From: a bacterium
GTDB taxonomy: Bacteria > Bacillota > Clostridia > Oscillospirales > Oscillospiraceae
Assembly (NCBI GenBank): GCA_019424865.1
Contig: JAHYYS010000075.1
Coordinates: 1-10,834, forward strand
DNA length: 10,834 nucleotides
Direction of reading: 5' to 3'
In this document: positions 1 through 6,059 of the stretch, in pieces
Layout: each line of letters starts with the position of its first letter
Position numbering within the stretch: position 1 is the stretch's first letter
Translations under genes and position numbers: made by a program
Notes under the pieces: model-generated
Seen by the model: the letters and a program-made list of their open reading frames with translations, nothing else
What the model was told of the DNA's origin: nothing
The model's database searches: none

Positions 1-39
1 CGGCCTCTTGCAGTTAAACGACTTTTCGATCAGCAGAAA

Positions 40-72
40 GGCCGCAAACGGCGTCCGTTTGCGGCCCCTTTT
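40..72 (+). terminator. Rho-independent terminator upstream of the PPC gene
   Basis: A perfect 12-bp stem (40-51 with 55-66) closes on a 3-nt loop and is followed by CCTTTT. It should end a transcript entering from the left. No clear promoter lies between it and the next gene at 91, so the PPC-obgE pair may depend on read-through or on a promoter not recognised here. Confidence 0.8.
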
Positions 73-90
73 CAAAAGGAGGTCTGTACC

Positions 91-516
91 ATGGAATACC
101 GCAAGTTTGCCCAGGGGTATGTGCTCCGTCTGGACCCGGGGGAGGAGGTGGTCTCCTGTCTGACCCGCCTGGTGGAGCAGGAAAATGTGCAGCTGGGCAC
201 CGTGTCCGCCCTGGGGGCGGCCAACGACGTGACCATCGGCATTTTCGCCACGGGGGAGAAGCAGTACCACGCCCAGCGATACCAGGGGGACTATGAAATT
301 TCCGCTCTGGTGGGGAATGTCACCCGCAAGGAGGGGGAACCTTATCTCCATCTCCATATTACCATCGGCAATCCGGTCACCGGCCAGGTGCATGCGGGCC
401 ATCTGACCTCCTGCGTCATCAGCGCCACCCTGGAGATCTTCCTTCAGGTGTGGGACGGGCAGGTGGGCCGGAAGTTCAGCGACCGTGTGGGGCTGAACCT
501 GCTGGAGTTTGCCTGA
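91..516 (+). CDS. PPC/DUF296 domain protein (putative DNA-binding)
   Basis: A 141-aa protein that consists almost entirely of one PPC (plants and prokaryotes conserved, DUF296) domain. Visible family marks are a Gly/Ala-rich strand near residues 36-50, the HLH triplet at 87-89 and the HAGHL motif at 101-105. Together these supply the conserved histidines that bind metal in this trimeric fold, and they are followed by the usual SATLEI strand. Bacterial members are stand-alone cytoplasmic proteins of about 140 aa with no settled function; plant relatives fuse the domain to AT-hooks and bind DNA. No AT-hook or other extra domain is present here. The ATG is set by AAAAGGAGG ending 8 nt upstream. 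It lies 39 nt before obgE on the same strand with no terminator between, so the two are probably co-transcribed. Family assignment is firm; the biological role is unknown. Confidence 0.9.
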   Translation: MEYRKFAQGYVLRLDPGEEVVSCLTRLVEQENVQLGTVSALGAANDVTIGIFATGEKQYHAQRYQGDYEISALVGNVTRKEGEPYLHLHITIGNPVTGQVHAGHLTSCVISATLEIFLQVWDGQVGRKFSDRVGLNLLEFA

Positions 517-555
517 CGGCGCAGTTTATCTTTCAGGGAAAAGGAGGTGCCTGCT

Positions 556-1836
556 ATGGCAGCGCCCTTTGTAGATACGGCTAAAATCACCGTCCGCTCG
601 GGAAACGGCGGGAACGGTGTGGTCTCCTTTCACCGGGAGAAATATGTGGCCGCCGGCGGCCCCGACGGCGGGGACGGCGGCCGGGGGGGCAATGTGGTGG
701 TTCAGGTGAACGACCACCTGTCCACCCTGATGGACTTCCGCTACAAGCGAAAATATGTGGCCGAGAACGGCATGGACGGCGCGGGCAAGCGGTGCACGGG
801 CAAGGACGGCACCGACCTGGTGCTCCGGGTGCCCCGGGGGACTGTCATTCGGGACGCGGAGACCGGGGAGATTATCAAGGACATGTCCGACGACCAGCCC
901 TTTATCCTGTGCCGGGGCGGCCGGGGGGGCTGGGGCAACAAGCACTTTGCCACCCCCACCCGGCAGGTGCCCCGCTTTGCCAAGGCGGGCCTGCCCGGCG
1001 AGAGCCGGGAGGTGGTGCTGGAGCTGAAGCTGCTGGCCGATGTGGGGCTGGTGGGCTTCCCCAACGTGGGCAAGTCCACCCTGCTGTCCGTGGTCAGCCG
1101 GGCCCAGCCCAAGATTGCCAACTACCACTTCACCACTCTGTTCCCCAACCTGGGTGTGGTCTATGTGGAGGAGGGGGTGTCCTTTGTCATGGCGGACATC
1201 CCGGGCATCATCGAGGGGGCGGCCCAGGGGGCCGGCCTGGGCCACGACTTCCTGCGGCATATTGACCGCTGCCGCCTGCTGATCCACGTGGTGGACGTGT
1301 CAGGCAGCGAGGGCCGGGACCCGGTGGAGGACTTTGAAGCCATCAATGCGGAGCTGGCGGAGTACTCCCCCCAGCTGGCCCAGCGGAAGATGCTGGTGGC
1401 CGCCAACAAGGTGGACATTATGTCTGACCCGTCGCTGCTCCAGCGGCTGCGGGAGCATGTGCAGGCCAGGGGCCTGGAGCTGTTTGAGATTTCAGCCGCC
1501 GCCCACCAGGGGGTGGGGGAGCTGGTCAAGCGGTGCGCCCAGGAGCTGCAGCAGCTGCCCCCCGTGGCGGTGTACGAGCCCACCTATGTGGAGCGGCCGC
1601 CCGAGGTGGATACCTCCGGACAGGTGGACATCCAGCAGTTTGACGACACCTGGGTGGTGGAGGCCCCCTGGCTCCAGCGGCTGATCGCCAACGTCAATTT
1701 TTCCGACTATGAGTCCCGGAACTGGTTTGACAAGATGCTCCGCCAGTCCGGCCTGTTTGACAAGCTGGAGGAGATGGGCATCAAGGACGGGGATATCGTG
1801 TCCCTGTATGACCTGGAATTTGAATACCAAAGGTAA
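556..1836 (+). CDS. obgE: Obg family GTPase ObgE/CgtA
   Basis: A 426-aa Obg GTPase that acts in the cytoplasm on late 50S ribosomal subunit assembly and links it to growth and, in spore-formers, stress and sporulation control. The order is standard: glycine-rich Obg fold (about 1-158), G domain (about 160-335) and a C-terminal OCT domain (about 350-426). Nucleotide-binding motifs are visible: G1 GFPNVGKS at 167-174, switch residues around TTLFPNLG (193-200), G3 DIPG at 214-217, G4 NKVD at 284-287 and G5 SAA at 313-315. The ATG at 556 is preferred over an in-frame GTG at 547, because GGAGG at 543-547 sits 8 nt before the ATG and overlaps the GTG. The length is normal and no key residue is missing. 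In many Firmicutes obg follows rplU/rpmA; those genes would lie left of the window. Confidence 0.97.
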   Translation: MAAPFVDTAKITVRSGNGGNGVVSFHREKYVAAGGPDGGDGGRGGNVVVQVNDHLSTLMDFRYKRKYVAENGMDGAGKRCTGKDGTDLVLRVPRGTVIRDAETGEIIKDMSDDQPFILCRGGRGGWGNKHFATPTRQVPRFAKAGLPGESREVVLELKLLADVGLVGFPNVGKSTLLSVVSRAQPKIANYHFTTLFPNLGVVYVEEGVSFVMADIPGIIEGAAQGAGLGHDFLRHIDRCRLLIHVVDVSGSEGRDPVEDFEAINAELAEYSPQLAQRKMLVAANKVDIMSDPSLLQRLREHVQARGLELFEISAAAHQGVGELVKRCAQELQQLPPVAVYEPTYVERPPEVDTSGQVDIQQFDDTWVVEAPWLQRLIANVNFSDYESRNWFDKMLRQSGLFDKLEEMGIKDGDIVSLYDLEFEYQR

Positions 1837-1848
1837 TATATTTTCAGA

Positions 1849-1884
1849 AAGTGCCGCTTTGTATTTGCGAAGCGGCGCTTTTTT
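1849..1884 (+). terminator. Rho-independent terminator after obgE
   Basis: An 11-bp stem (1849-1859 with 1870-1880, one G-T wobble) with a 10-nt loop runs into six T residues (1879-1884), starting 12 nt after the obgE stop. It separates the PPC-obgE unit from the lower-GC patch downstream. Confidence 0.85.
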
Positions 1885-1935
1885 CAGCCTTTAAGACAGA
1901 ACCGGTCTGCCCGGTGTGTGAAGCACAAATAGATC

Positions 1936-1979
1936 TTGACTTTTGCCTATGCATATATAATATATGCATAGGCAAAAGT
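1936..1979 (+). promoter_or_regulatory. 41-bp palindromic operator overlapping a promoter
   Basis: Positions 1939-1979 form a perfect inverted repeat with 20-bp arms around a single central base (1959). Each arm contains the self-complementary octamer TATGCATA (1948-1955 and 1963-1970), centres 15 bp apart, which would suit two adjacent ribbon-helix-helix dimers. Promoter-like boxes lie inside it: TTGACT at 1936-1941, and TATAAT at 1956-1961 (14-bp spacing, short) or TAATAT at 1958-1963 (16-bp spacing). The palindrome ends one base before the GAGGTGA ribosome site of the regulator at 1994. Autoregulation by that protein is inferred; the symmetry is seen directly. Confidence 0.75.
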
Positions 1980-1993
1980 GAGGTGATGACTGC

Positions 1994-2179
1994 ATGTCTC
2001 CCAGAACGGGGAGGCCCATTGCTGGAGAAAGCCGAAAAGATGCTCAAATTGCCTTTCGGGTGGCACCGGCGACCATAGCAAAGCTGGAAGAGTGCCAAAA
2101 GATATTGGGAAAGACAAAGGTTGAGATCTTTGAAGAAATGGTAGATGAACTTCACAATAGGCTAACCCGGGAACAATAG
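1994..2179 (+). CDS. Small ribbon-helix-helix (CopG/Arc-like) DNA-binding protein
   Basis: A 61-aa basic protein. The start MSPRTGRP and the following pattern, a short beta strand (AQIAFRVAP, about 17-25) and two helices (TIAKLEECQKILG, then KVEIFEEMVDELHNRL), match the small RHH regulators common in Clostridia. These dimerise and insert an antiparallel beta ribbon into palindromic DNA. The ATG is supported by GAGGTGA ending 7 nt upstream. A 41-bp palindrome with promoter-like boxes lies immediately before the gene, so it probably represses itself and possibly the small gene downstream. The gene sits in a lower-GC stretch between two housekeeping units and looks acquired. An antitoxin role is possible for RHH proteins, but no recognisable toxin is next to it. 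Fold assignment is fairly sure; target and role are inferred. Confidence 0.72.
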   Translation: MSPRTGRPIAGESRKDAQIAFRVAPATIAKLEECQKILGKTKVEIFEEMVDELHNRLTREQ

Positions 2180-2218
2180 AAGCAGCCCGCTACCCTCGAC
2201 AAGCTGCGGACTGCTTCT
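2178..2218 (+). other. Stem-loop after the RHH gene
   Basis: A 13-bp stem with one C/A mismatch (2178-2190 with 2206-2218) and a 15-nt loop begins within the stop codon of the RHH gene. No T-run follows, so it is not a canonical intrinsic terminator. It could slow transcription or protect the 3' end of the short mRNA. Confidence 0.5.
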
Positions 2219-2292
2219 GAAACACCTCACCCGAAGGTTTGGTAAATCTGATTATGCCATACCCTCCGGGAAAAAGCAAGGAGGTTTCCGGT

Positions 2293-2508
2293 TTGGAATT
2301 GCGATGTGCGCTGCTGGAGCTGGACGAGGATGTGGAGCGGCTCTCCCGGGGTGTAAATGCGGTATGGGCCGTATGCGAGGCCATTCAGCACAGTCAGAGC
2401 GACTATGCTAAGGGGCTCTGGGCAGTCTGGGAGTACCTGGATGAGGCCGATGAGGCGGTGCGCAGACAGCTGGATCACTGTCTGGCTCTGTCAAAAGAGG
2501 ACGGATAG
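2293..2508 (+). CDS. Hypothetical acidic helical protein, 71 aa
   Basis: Not recognised. The start is TTG at 2293, because a full AAGGAGG (2278-2284) lies 8 nt before it. An in-frame ATG at 2254 has no usable ribosome site. The resulting 71-aa protein is acidic, without signal peptide or membrane segment, and appears all-helical. It has a heptad-like first helix (ALLELDEDVERLSRGVNAVW), a Trp-containing middle (GLWAVWEYLDEADEAV) and Cys at residues 4, 20 and 59. It lies 113 nt after the RHH gene on the same strand, so both may belong to one small acquired module, and it converges on trmN6. Small uncharacterised proteins of this general look occur in Clostridia accessory regions (recollection, not a search). 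The ribosome site supports a real gene; no function is proposed. Confidence 0.6.
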   Translation: MELRCALLELDEDVERLSRGVNAVWAVCEAIQHSQSDYAKGLWAVWEYLDEADEAVRRQLDHCLALSKEDG

Positions 2509-2527
2509 GGGAACGGGAAGGGCCGCC

Positions 2528-3145
2528 TCACGGCTCAATCACCAGCCCGGGCCTCCCCTGCTTCCTGGCCTCCACCAGCAGCAGGGAGGGGGCGTGGCCC
2601 GGCCCGTGGGAGAGCAGCTTCAGCCGCTTGGGCTCCAGGCCGCGGCCCCGCAGGGCGCAGATGACGTCGGCCAGCCGCTCCGGCCGGTGGCACAGGGCGA
2701 ACCGCCCCCCGTTTTTCACCAGCCGCGCCGCGGCGGCGCACAGCTGATCCAGGGTGCAGGTCAGCTCCATGCGGGCGGGGTCCGCCCCCTTTCCGGAGCC
2801 CGCGGGGAAATAAGGGGGATTGGCCACCGCCAGATCAAAGCCGCCGGCCGGCAGAAGGGGCTCCCGCAGGTCGCCGGTGAGGACGGTGCCGCGCAGCCCG
2901 TTGGAGGCCAGATTGTCCCGGGCCGCCTGGGCCGACCGGGGATCCAGCTCCACGCCCCACAGGTCCAGGCTGGGCTCCCGGCCCGCCAGAAGCAGCAGCA
3001 AAACCCCGCTTCCGGTCCCCAGATCGCACACCCGCCACCCTGGCCGCACCGGGGCAAAGCGGCCCAGGGCAAGGGCGTCCTGCCCCAGGGGGAACACCTC
3101 CGGCGGGCAGGTCAGGGCATAGGGCCCCAGCTGCTCTGATTTCAT
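2528..3145 (-). CDS. trmN6: tRNA1(Val) adenine-N6 methyltransferase family (TrmN6/YabB-like)
   Basis: A 205-aa Rossmann-fold, SAM-dependent methyltransferase of the TrmN6/YfiC (COG4123) type. The family is known for N6-methylation of A37 in tRNA1(Val). Motif I DLGTGSG (41-47) binds SAM, an acidic residue ends the next strand (GVELD, about 64-68), and the catalytic NPPY (109-112) marks N6-adenine chemistry. The ATG at 3145 is chosen over an in-frame ATG at 3196 because family similarity begins at EQLGPYALT and an AGGGG box lies about 10 nt upstream. The protein is somewhat shorter than the roughly 245-aa E. coli and B. subtilis members, mainly at the N-terminus. It is divergent from rsmI, whereas in B. 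subtilis the homologue yabB runs in the same direction as yabC (rsmI). Other N6-adenine substrates cannot be excluded from sequence. Confidence 0.85.
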   Translation of the reverse strand: MKSEQLGPYALTCPPEVFPLGQDALALGRFAPVRPGWRVCDLGTGSGVLLLLLAGREPSLDLWGVELDPRSAQAARDNLASNGLRGTVLTGDLREPLLPAGGFDLAVANPPYFPAGSGKGADPARMELTCTLDQLCAAAARLVKNGGRFALCHRPERLADVICALRGRGLEPKRLKLLSHGPGHAPSLLLVEARKQGRPGLVIEP

Positions 3146-3191
3146 TCTGAACCATCCCCTCTCCGGAACATTTGCGCCATTGGGCAAGAAA

Positions 3192-3224
3192 AGCATACCA
3201 CAAAAGCTTCGTACATGCTATACT
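3192..3224. promoter_or_regulatory. Candidate divergent promoters for trmN6 and rsmI
   Basis: Two extended -10 boxes point outward. On the + strand TGCTATACT (3216-3224) lies 50 nt before rsmI. On the - strand TGGTATGCT (3200-3192) lies 47 nt before trmN6. Recognisable -35 boxes are poor on both sides, which extended -10 promoters tolerate. Back-to-back placement would make the two genes share a control region. Confidence 0.4.
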
Positions 3225-3274
3225 GGGGTATCAGATTGAAACAACGCGGCTGTCCGCGGAAAAGGAGCATACAT

Positions 3275-4111
3275 ATGGCAGGCACTCTCTATCTGGTTCC
3301 CACCCCCATCGGAAATCTGGGGGATATCTCCCCCCGTATGGCCCAGACCCTGGAGCAGGCGGACTTTATCGCGGCCGAGGACACCCGGGTTACCCTGAAG
3401 CTGCTCAACCACCTGGGCCTGAAGAAGCCCATGGTCTCCTACCACCGCCACAGCGGGGAGAGCGGCCAGCAGGCGGTGCTGGAGCGCATTCTGGCGGGGG
3501 AGAGCTGCGCCCTGGTCACCGACGCGGGGACGCCCGCCATCTCCGACCCCGGGGAGGAGCTGGTGGCCCGGTGCGCCCAGGAGGGGGTGACCGTGACGGC
3601 CATCCCCGGCCCCTGCGCGCTGGTGACCGCCCTGGCGGTGTCGGGCCAGCCCACCGGGCGTTTTACCTTCGAGGGGTTCCTGGCGATGAACAAAAAAAAC
3701 CGCCGGGCCCACCTGGAATCCCTGCGGGGGGAGGAGCGCACCATGATTTTCTATGAGGCGCCCCACAAGCTGGCGGCCACCCTGGCCGACCTGGCAGAGG
3801 TGTTCGGGCCGGACCGGCCGGTGTCCCTGTGCCGGGAGCTGTCCAAGCTCCACGAGGAGATTGTGCGCACCACCCTGGGGGAGGCCGCCCGGCAGTATGC
3901 CGGCGGCGGGGCCCGGGGGGAGTTTGTGCTGGTGGTCCGGGGGGCGCCGCCCCGGCAGGAGGCGGAGGCCACCCTGGAGGACGGCCTGGCCCTGGTGCGC
4001 CGCCTGCGGGAGGAGGAGGGCCTCTCCCTGCGGGACGGGGTCAAGCGGGCGGCACGGGAGCTGGGCCTCTCCCGCAACCAGCTCTATGACCTGGCGGTGG
4101 AGCGGGACTGA
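3275..4111 (+). CDS. rsmI: 16S rRNA (cytidine-1402-2'-O)-methyltransferase RsmI
   Basis: A 278-aa protein of the tetrapyrrole-methylase (SAM-dependent) fold. RsmI 2'-O-methylates C1402 of 16S rRNA in the ribosomal P site, working with RsmH (N4-methylation) to tune decoding. Family motifs are clear: LVPTPIGNLGD (7-17), AAEDTR (33-38), VTDAGTPAISDPG (81-93), IPGP (110-113), FEGFL (132-136) and EAPHKL (161-166). The short C-terminal helix-turn-helix-like tail typical of RsmI is present. The ATG at 3275 has AAAGGAG (3261-3267) 7 nt upstream and starts the protein at the normal MAGTLYLVPTPIGN. The 20 extra in-frame codons upstream are not family-like. An extended -10 candidate lies at 3216-3224. 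The gene converges with abrB and shares the stem-loop at 4137-4169. The assignment is secure. Confidence 0.96.
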   Translation: MAGTLYLVPTPIGNLGDISPRMAQTLEQADFIAAEDTRVTLKLLNHLGLKKPMVSYHRHSGESGQQAVLERILAGESCALVTDAGTPAISDPGEELVARCAQEGVTVTAIPGPCALVTALAVSGQPTGRFTFEGFLAMNKKNRRAHLESLRGEERTMIFYEAPHKLAATLADLAEVFGPDRPVSLCRELSKLHEEIVRTTLGEAARQYAGGGARGEFVLVVRGAPPRQEAEATLEDGLALVRRLREEEGLSLRDGVKRAARELGLSRNQLYDLAVERD

Positions 4112-4130
4112 TGCACCCCTGCGCCGGATA

Positions 4131-4169
4131 AAAAGACAGACTTGCCGCTTTTGTGAAGCGGCAAGTCTG
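4131..4169 (-). terminator. Terminator between convergent rsmI and abrB
   Basis: A perfect 14-bp stem (4137-4150 with 4156-4169) closes on a 5-nt loop. Read on the - strand it is followed by TCTTTTTA, a proper intrinsic terminator for transcripts coming from abrB. On the + strand no T-run follows directly, so ending rsmI transcripts here is less certain. The core GCCGCTTTT..GAAGCGGC resembles the stem after obgE. Confidence 0.75.
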
Positions 4170-4395
4170 AGCCAGTCGAAAAAGTCGGACTGTCTTTCGT
4201 GAGAGGTGTCCTTTCCGACGTACACGCCGCCGGAAATGACGGATTCAATTTTATTCCTGCGGGAGGGCTTTTTCGACAAGCCTGGCTTTTGCCTGATTGC
4301 CAATCGGCCGCGGCCGGCCCGTCCCCCGGCTGGACATGAAAAGACGGGACTTACTGCCCGAAGTTGCGGCAGCCAGCCCCGTTTTGACGAACAAA

Positions 4396-4647
4396 TTATT
4401 CCTGGGAAAAGTTGTGCAGTTCCTTCATGCAGTCGGAACAAATATTCTTTCCGTGGAAGGAGACAACGTTATTGTCGCTGTCACAGAAGATGCAGCAGGG
4501 CTGGTACTTCTTCAAGACAATGGAAGAACCGTCCATGTAGATTTCCAGGGAGTCCTTTTCTGCAATCCCCAGGGTGCGGCGCAGTTCAATGGGGAGTACA
4601 ATCCGGCCCAATTCATCTACCTTACGCACAATTCCGGTGGCTTTCAT
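4396..4647 (-). CDS. abrB: AbrB-family transition-state regulator with Cys-pair tail
   Basis: An 83-aa regulator. The N-terminal half is a swapped-hairpin SpoVT/AbrB DNA-binding domain (about 1-50) with the signature ATGIVRKVDELGRIVLPIEL, which forms dimers on AT-rich promoters. In Firmicutes AbrB represses post-exponential genes until sporulation begins. The C-terminal half carries two Cys pairs, CIFC (52-55) and CSDC (70-73), a layout suggesting a small zinc-binding or redox-sensitive knuckle. This tail is common in Clostridia AbrB proteins and differs from B. subtilis AbrB. The ATG at 4647 is preferred over the ATG at 4656 because AAAGGA lies 8 nt upstream and overlaps the alternative start. 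A sigma-A-like promoter lies 121-148 nt upstream, leaving a leader of about 110 nt. Placement beside rsmI, convergent, matches B. subtilis abrB. SpoVT is a less likely alternative, since it is longer with a GAF domain. Confidence 0.9.
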   Translation of the reverse strand: MKATGIVRKVDELGRIVLPIELRRTLGIAEKDSLEIYMDGSSIVLKKYQPCCIFCDSDNNVVSFHGKNICSDCMKELHNFSQE

Positions 4648-4767
4648 AACATCCATCCTTTCTTTTTATTGTGTGGTTACGTCTGCTCTCCATTCAAGTA
4701 TATTTAGTACAGCAGTGAAACAGTGCTGCATGGGAACTTCAATACCGTGACTTGGAAAGTAATTCTT

Positions 4768-4795
4768 ATTGTACTACAAAAGAAATATCTGTCAA
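4768..4795 (-). promoter_or_regulatory. Sigma-A-like promoter of abrB
   Basis: On the - strand a consensus TTGACA (4795-4790) is followed after 16 bp by TACAAT (4773-4768), five of six matches to the -10 consensus. The predicted start near 4761 gives a leader of about 110 nt before abrB. The surrounding AT-rich DNA is the kind of site AbrB binds, so autoregulation is plausible but not shown. Confidence 0.72.
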
Positions 4796-4871
4796 CTATT
4801 TCAGACAAAAATTACTAAAGTGGGAAAATTTGGGGCGTTTTCCCCAAGGAAATTGAGAAAAACGACAAAAT

Positions 4872-4898
4872 CGCCGGAAGGGCGCCGGCGCCCCGGCG
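4872..4898. repeat. GC-rich palindrome upstream of spmA
   Basis: The 14-bp perfect palindrome GGGCGCCGGCGCCC (4880-4893) is flanked by an outer CGCCG/CGGCG pair (4872-4876 with 4894-4898, 3-nt bulge on the left). It ends right at the candidate sigma-E -35 box. No T-run follows. It may be an operator or a transcription roadblock. In a GC-rich genome, chance cannot be excluded. Confidence 0.4.
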
Positions 4899-4927
4899 GC
4901 ATATCCCGCACCCCTGTCCCATATAAA
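4899..4927 (+). promoter_or_regulatory. Candidate sigma-E promoter of spmA-spmB
   Basis: GCATATC (4899-4905) fits the B. subtilis sigma-E -35 pattern KMATATT at six of seven positions. After 14 bp, CATATAAA (4920-4927) matches the -10 pattern CATACAHT at six of eight. The implied start near 4934 leaves about 18 nt before spmA, enough to include its ribosome site. The spmAB operon of B. subtilis is sigma-E dependent, which supports the reading. It has not been tested against background frequency. Confidence 0.45.
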
Positions 4928-4951
4928 TGTGGACAAGAGGGGGGAAGGGGT

Positions 4952-5530
4952 ATGACGATGACAGTGGTCTGGACAGGGATGGTGGCGGTGTCGGTGCTGT
5001 GCGGGCTGGCCACGGGCCGGGGGGCCGAGGTGGCGGCGGCGGCCATCGAGGGGGCCGGGGCGGCGGTGGAGCTGTGCCTGTCCATTGCGGGGATGATGTG
5101 CCTGTGGAGCGGCGTGATGGAGGTCATGCGGCGCTCCGGGCTGGCGGAGGGGCTGACCCGGCTGCTGCGGCCGGTGCTGCGGCGGCTGTTCCCGGGCTGC
5201 GCCGGGGATCGGGAGACCATGGACAGCGTGGCCGCCAATGTGTCGGCCAATCTGCTGGGGCTGGGCAACGCGGCCACCCCGCTGGGGCTTCAGGCGGCGC
5301 GGCGGATGGGGCGGAACTGCGGGGGCCGGGCCAGCGACGAACTGTGTATGCTGGTGGTGTGCAACACGGCCTCCATCCAGCTGATTCCCACCACGGTGGC
5401 CACCGTGCGGGCGGCGGCGGGGAGCGCCGCCCCCTTTGACATTCTGCCGGCGGTGTGGCTGGCTTCGGCCCTGTCGGTGGGGGTGGGGATTTTGGCCTGC
5501 AAGCTGTTTGCCAGGGTCTGGAGGGACTGA
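4952..5530 (+). CDS. spmA: Spore maturation protein A (SpmA)
   Basis: A 192-aa integral membrane protein of the nucleoside-recognition (Gate) domain family, close to the 196 aa of B. subtilis SpmA. With SpmB it is needed for full spore core dehydration and heat resistance; the transported species is unknown. Visible features are an N-terminal hydrophobic segment (5-20), a second (about 38-58, LCLSIAGMMCLWSGVMEVM), the family signature NVSANLLGLGNAATPLGL (96-113), a hydrophobic stretch around 130-150 and a last segment (166-186). The start is ATG 4952 or ATG 4958; the purine-rich GAGGGGGGAAGGGG block fits either, and 4952 gives the family-like length. The spmB start lies one base past its stop, so the pair is translationally coupled. 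It is divergent from abrB. B. subtilis has dacB upstream of spmA; it is absent here. Confidence 0.93.
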   Translation: MTMTVVWTGMVAVSVLCGLATGRGAEVAAAAIEGAGAAVELCLSIAGMMCLWSGVMEVMRRSGLAEGLTRLLRPVLRRLFPGCAGDRETMDSVAANVSANLLGLGNAATPLGLQAARRMGRNCGGRASDELCMLVVCNTASIQLIPTTVATVRAAAGSAAPFDILPAVWLASALSVGVGILACKLFARVWRD

Positions 5531-5531
5531 G

Positions 5532-6056
5532 ATGAGCCTGCTCTTTACCATGATTGTGCCTCTGACCATCTGCGGGGTGGCGCTGTACGGCGCGGCCCGG
5601 CGGGTGGACGTATACGGCGCCCTGGCCCAGGGGGCGGGGAGCGGCCTGGAGACCCTGGTGCGCATCGTCCCGGCTCTGGTGGGGCTGATGACGGCGGTGT
5701 ATATGCTGCGGGCCTCCGGGGCCCTGGAGCTGGCAGCCGGGGCCCTGGCCCCGCTGATGGAGCGGGTGGGCCTGTCCCCCGAGCTGCTCCCCCTGATGCT
5801 GGTGCGCCCCATCAGCGGGTCGGCCGCCCTGGGGGTTGGGGCGGAGCTGATCTCCGCCTATGGCCCGGACTCCCGGCTGGGGCGGACGGCGGCGGTGATG
5901 CTGGGCTCCACCGAGACCACCTTTTACACCGTCGCGGTCTATTTCGGCGCGGTGGGAATCACCCGCACCCGGTACGCGGTGCCGGCGGCCCTGTGCGCCG
6001 ATCTGACGGGCTTTCTGGCCTCGGCCTGGGCGGTGCGGCTGCTGTTTGGCGGATAA
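5532..6056 (+). CDS. spmB: Spore maturation protein B (SpmB)
   Basis: A 174-aa membrane protein (B. subtilis SpmB is 178 aa) and partner of SpmA in spore core dehydration, expected in the mother-cell-derived spore membrane. It is also a Gate-domain protein. Seen are an N-terminal membrane segment (3-20), a second (about 43-60), the conserved RPISGSAALGV (92-102), STETTFYTVAVYFGAVGI (126-143) and a C-terminal hydrophobic helix (about 149-172). The ATG at 5532 has GGAGGG (5520-5525) 6 nt upstream, inside the end of spmA, so coupling is tight. A strong hairpin terminator begins 3 nt after its stop. Length and motifs are complete. Confidence 0.94.
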   Translation: MSLLFTMIVPLTICGVALYGAARRVDVYGALAQGAGSGLETLVRIVPALVGLMTAVYMLRASGALELAAGALAPLMERVGLSPELLPLMLVRPISGSAALGVGAELISAYGPDSRLGRTAAVMLGSTETTFYTVAVYFGAVGITRTRYAVPAALCADLTGFLASAWAVRLLFGG

Positions 6057-6059
6057 GGA

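Noticed and set aside
526..1287. A 253-codon open frame opposite obgE
   Set aside because: Its composition is typical of an antisense shadow and obgE is unambiguous.
1994..2508. Calling the RHH gene and the 71-aa gene a toxin-antitoxin pair
   Set aside because: The second protein shows no toxin family marks, the genes are 113 nt apart with a stem-loop between, and RHH proteins are often plain regulators.
4304..4319. Overlapping GC palindromes (CGGCCGCGGCCG, GGCCGGCC) as a regulatory site
   Set aside because: Short GC palindromes are expected in this composition and nothing nearby suggests a function.
3218..4441. A 407-codon open frame on the - strand across rsmI and the following gap
   Set aside because: It is the antisense shadow of rsmI, rich in Pro/Gly/Gln, with no ribosome site. 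Its N-terminal part merely runs through the intergenic stretch.
4830..4853. Hairpin TTGGGG/CCCCAA upstream of spmA as a terminator
   Set aside because: The stem is only 6 bp, and no gene upstream on either strand would need it.
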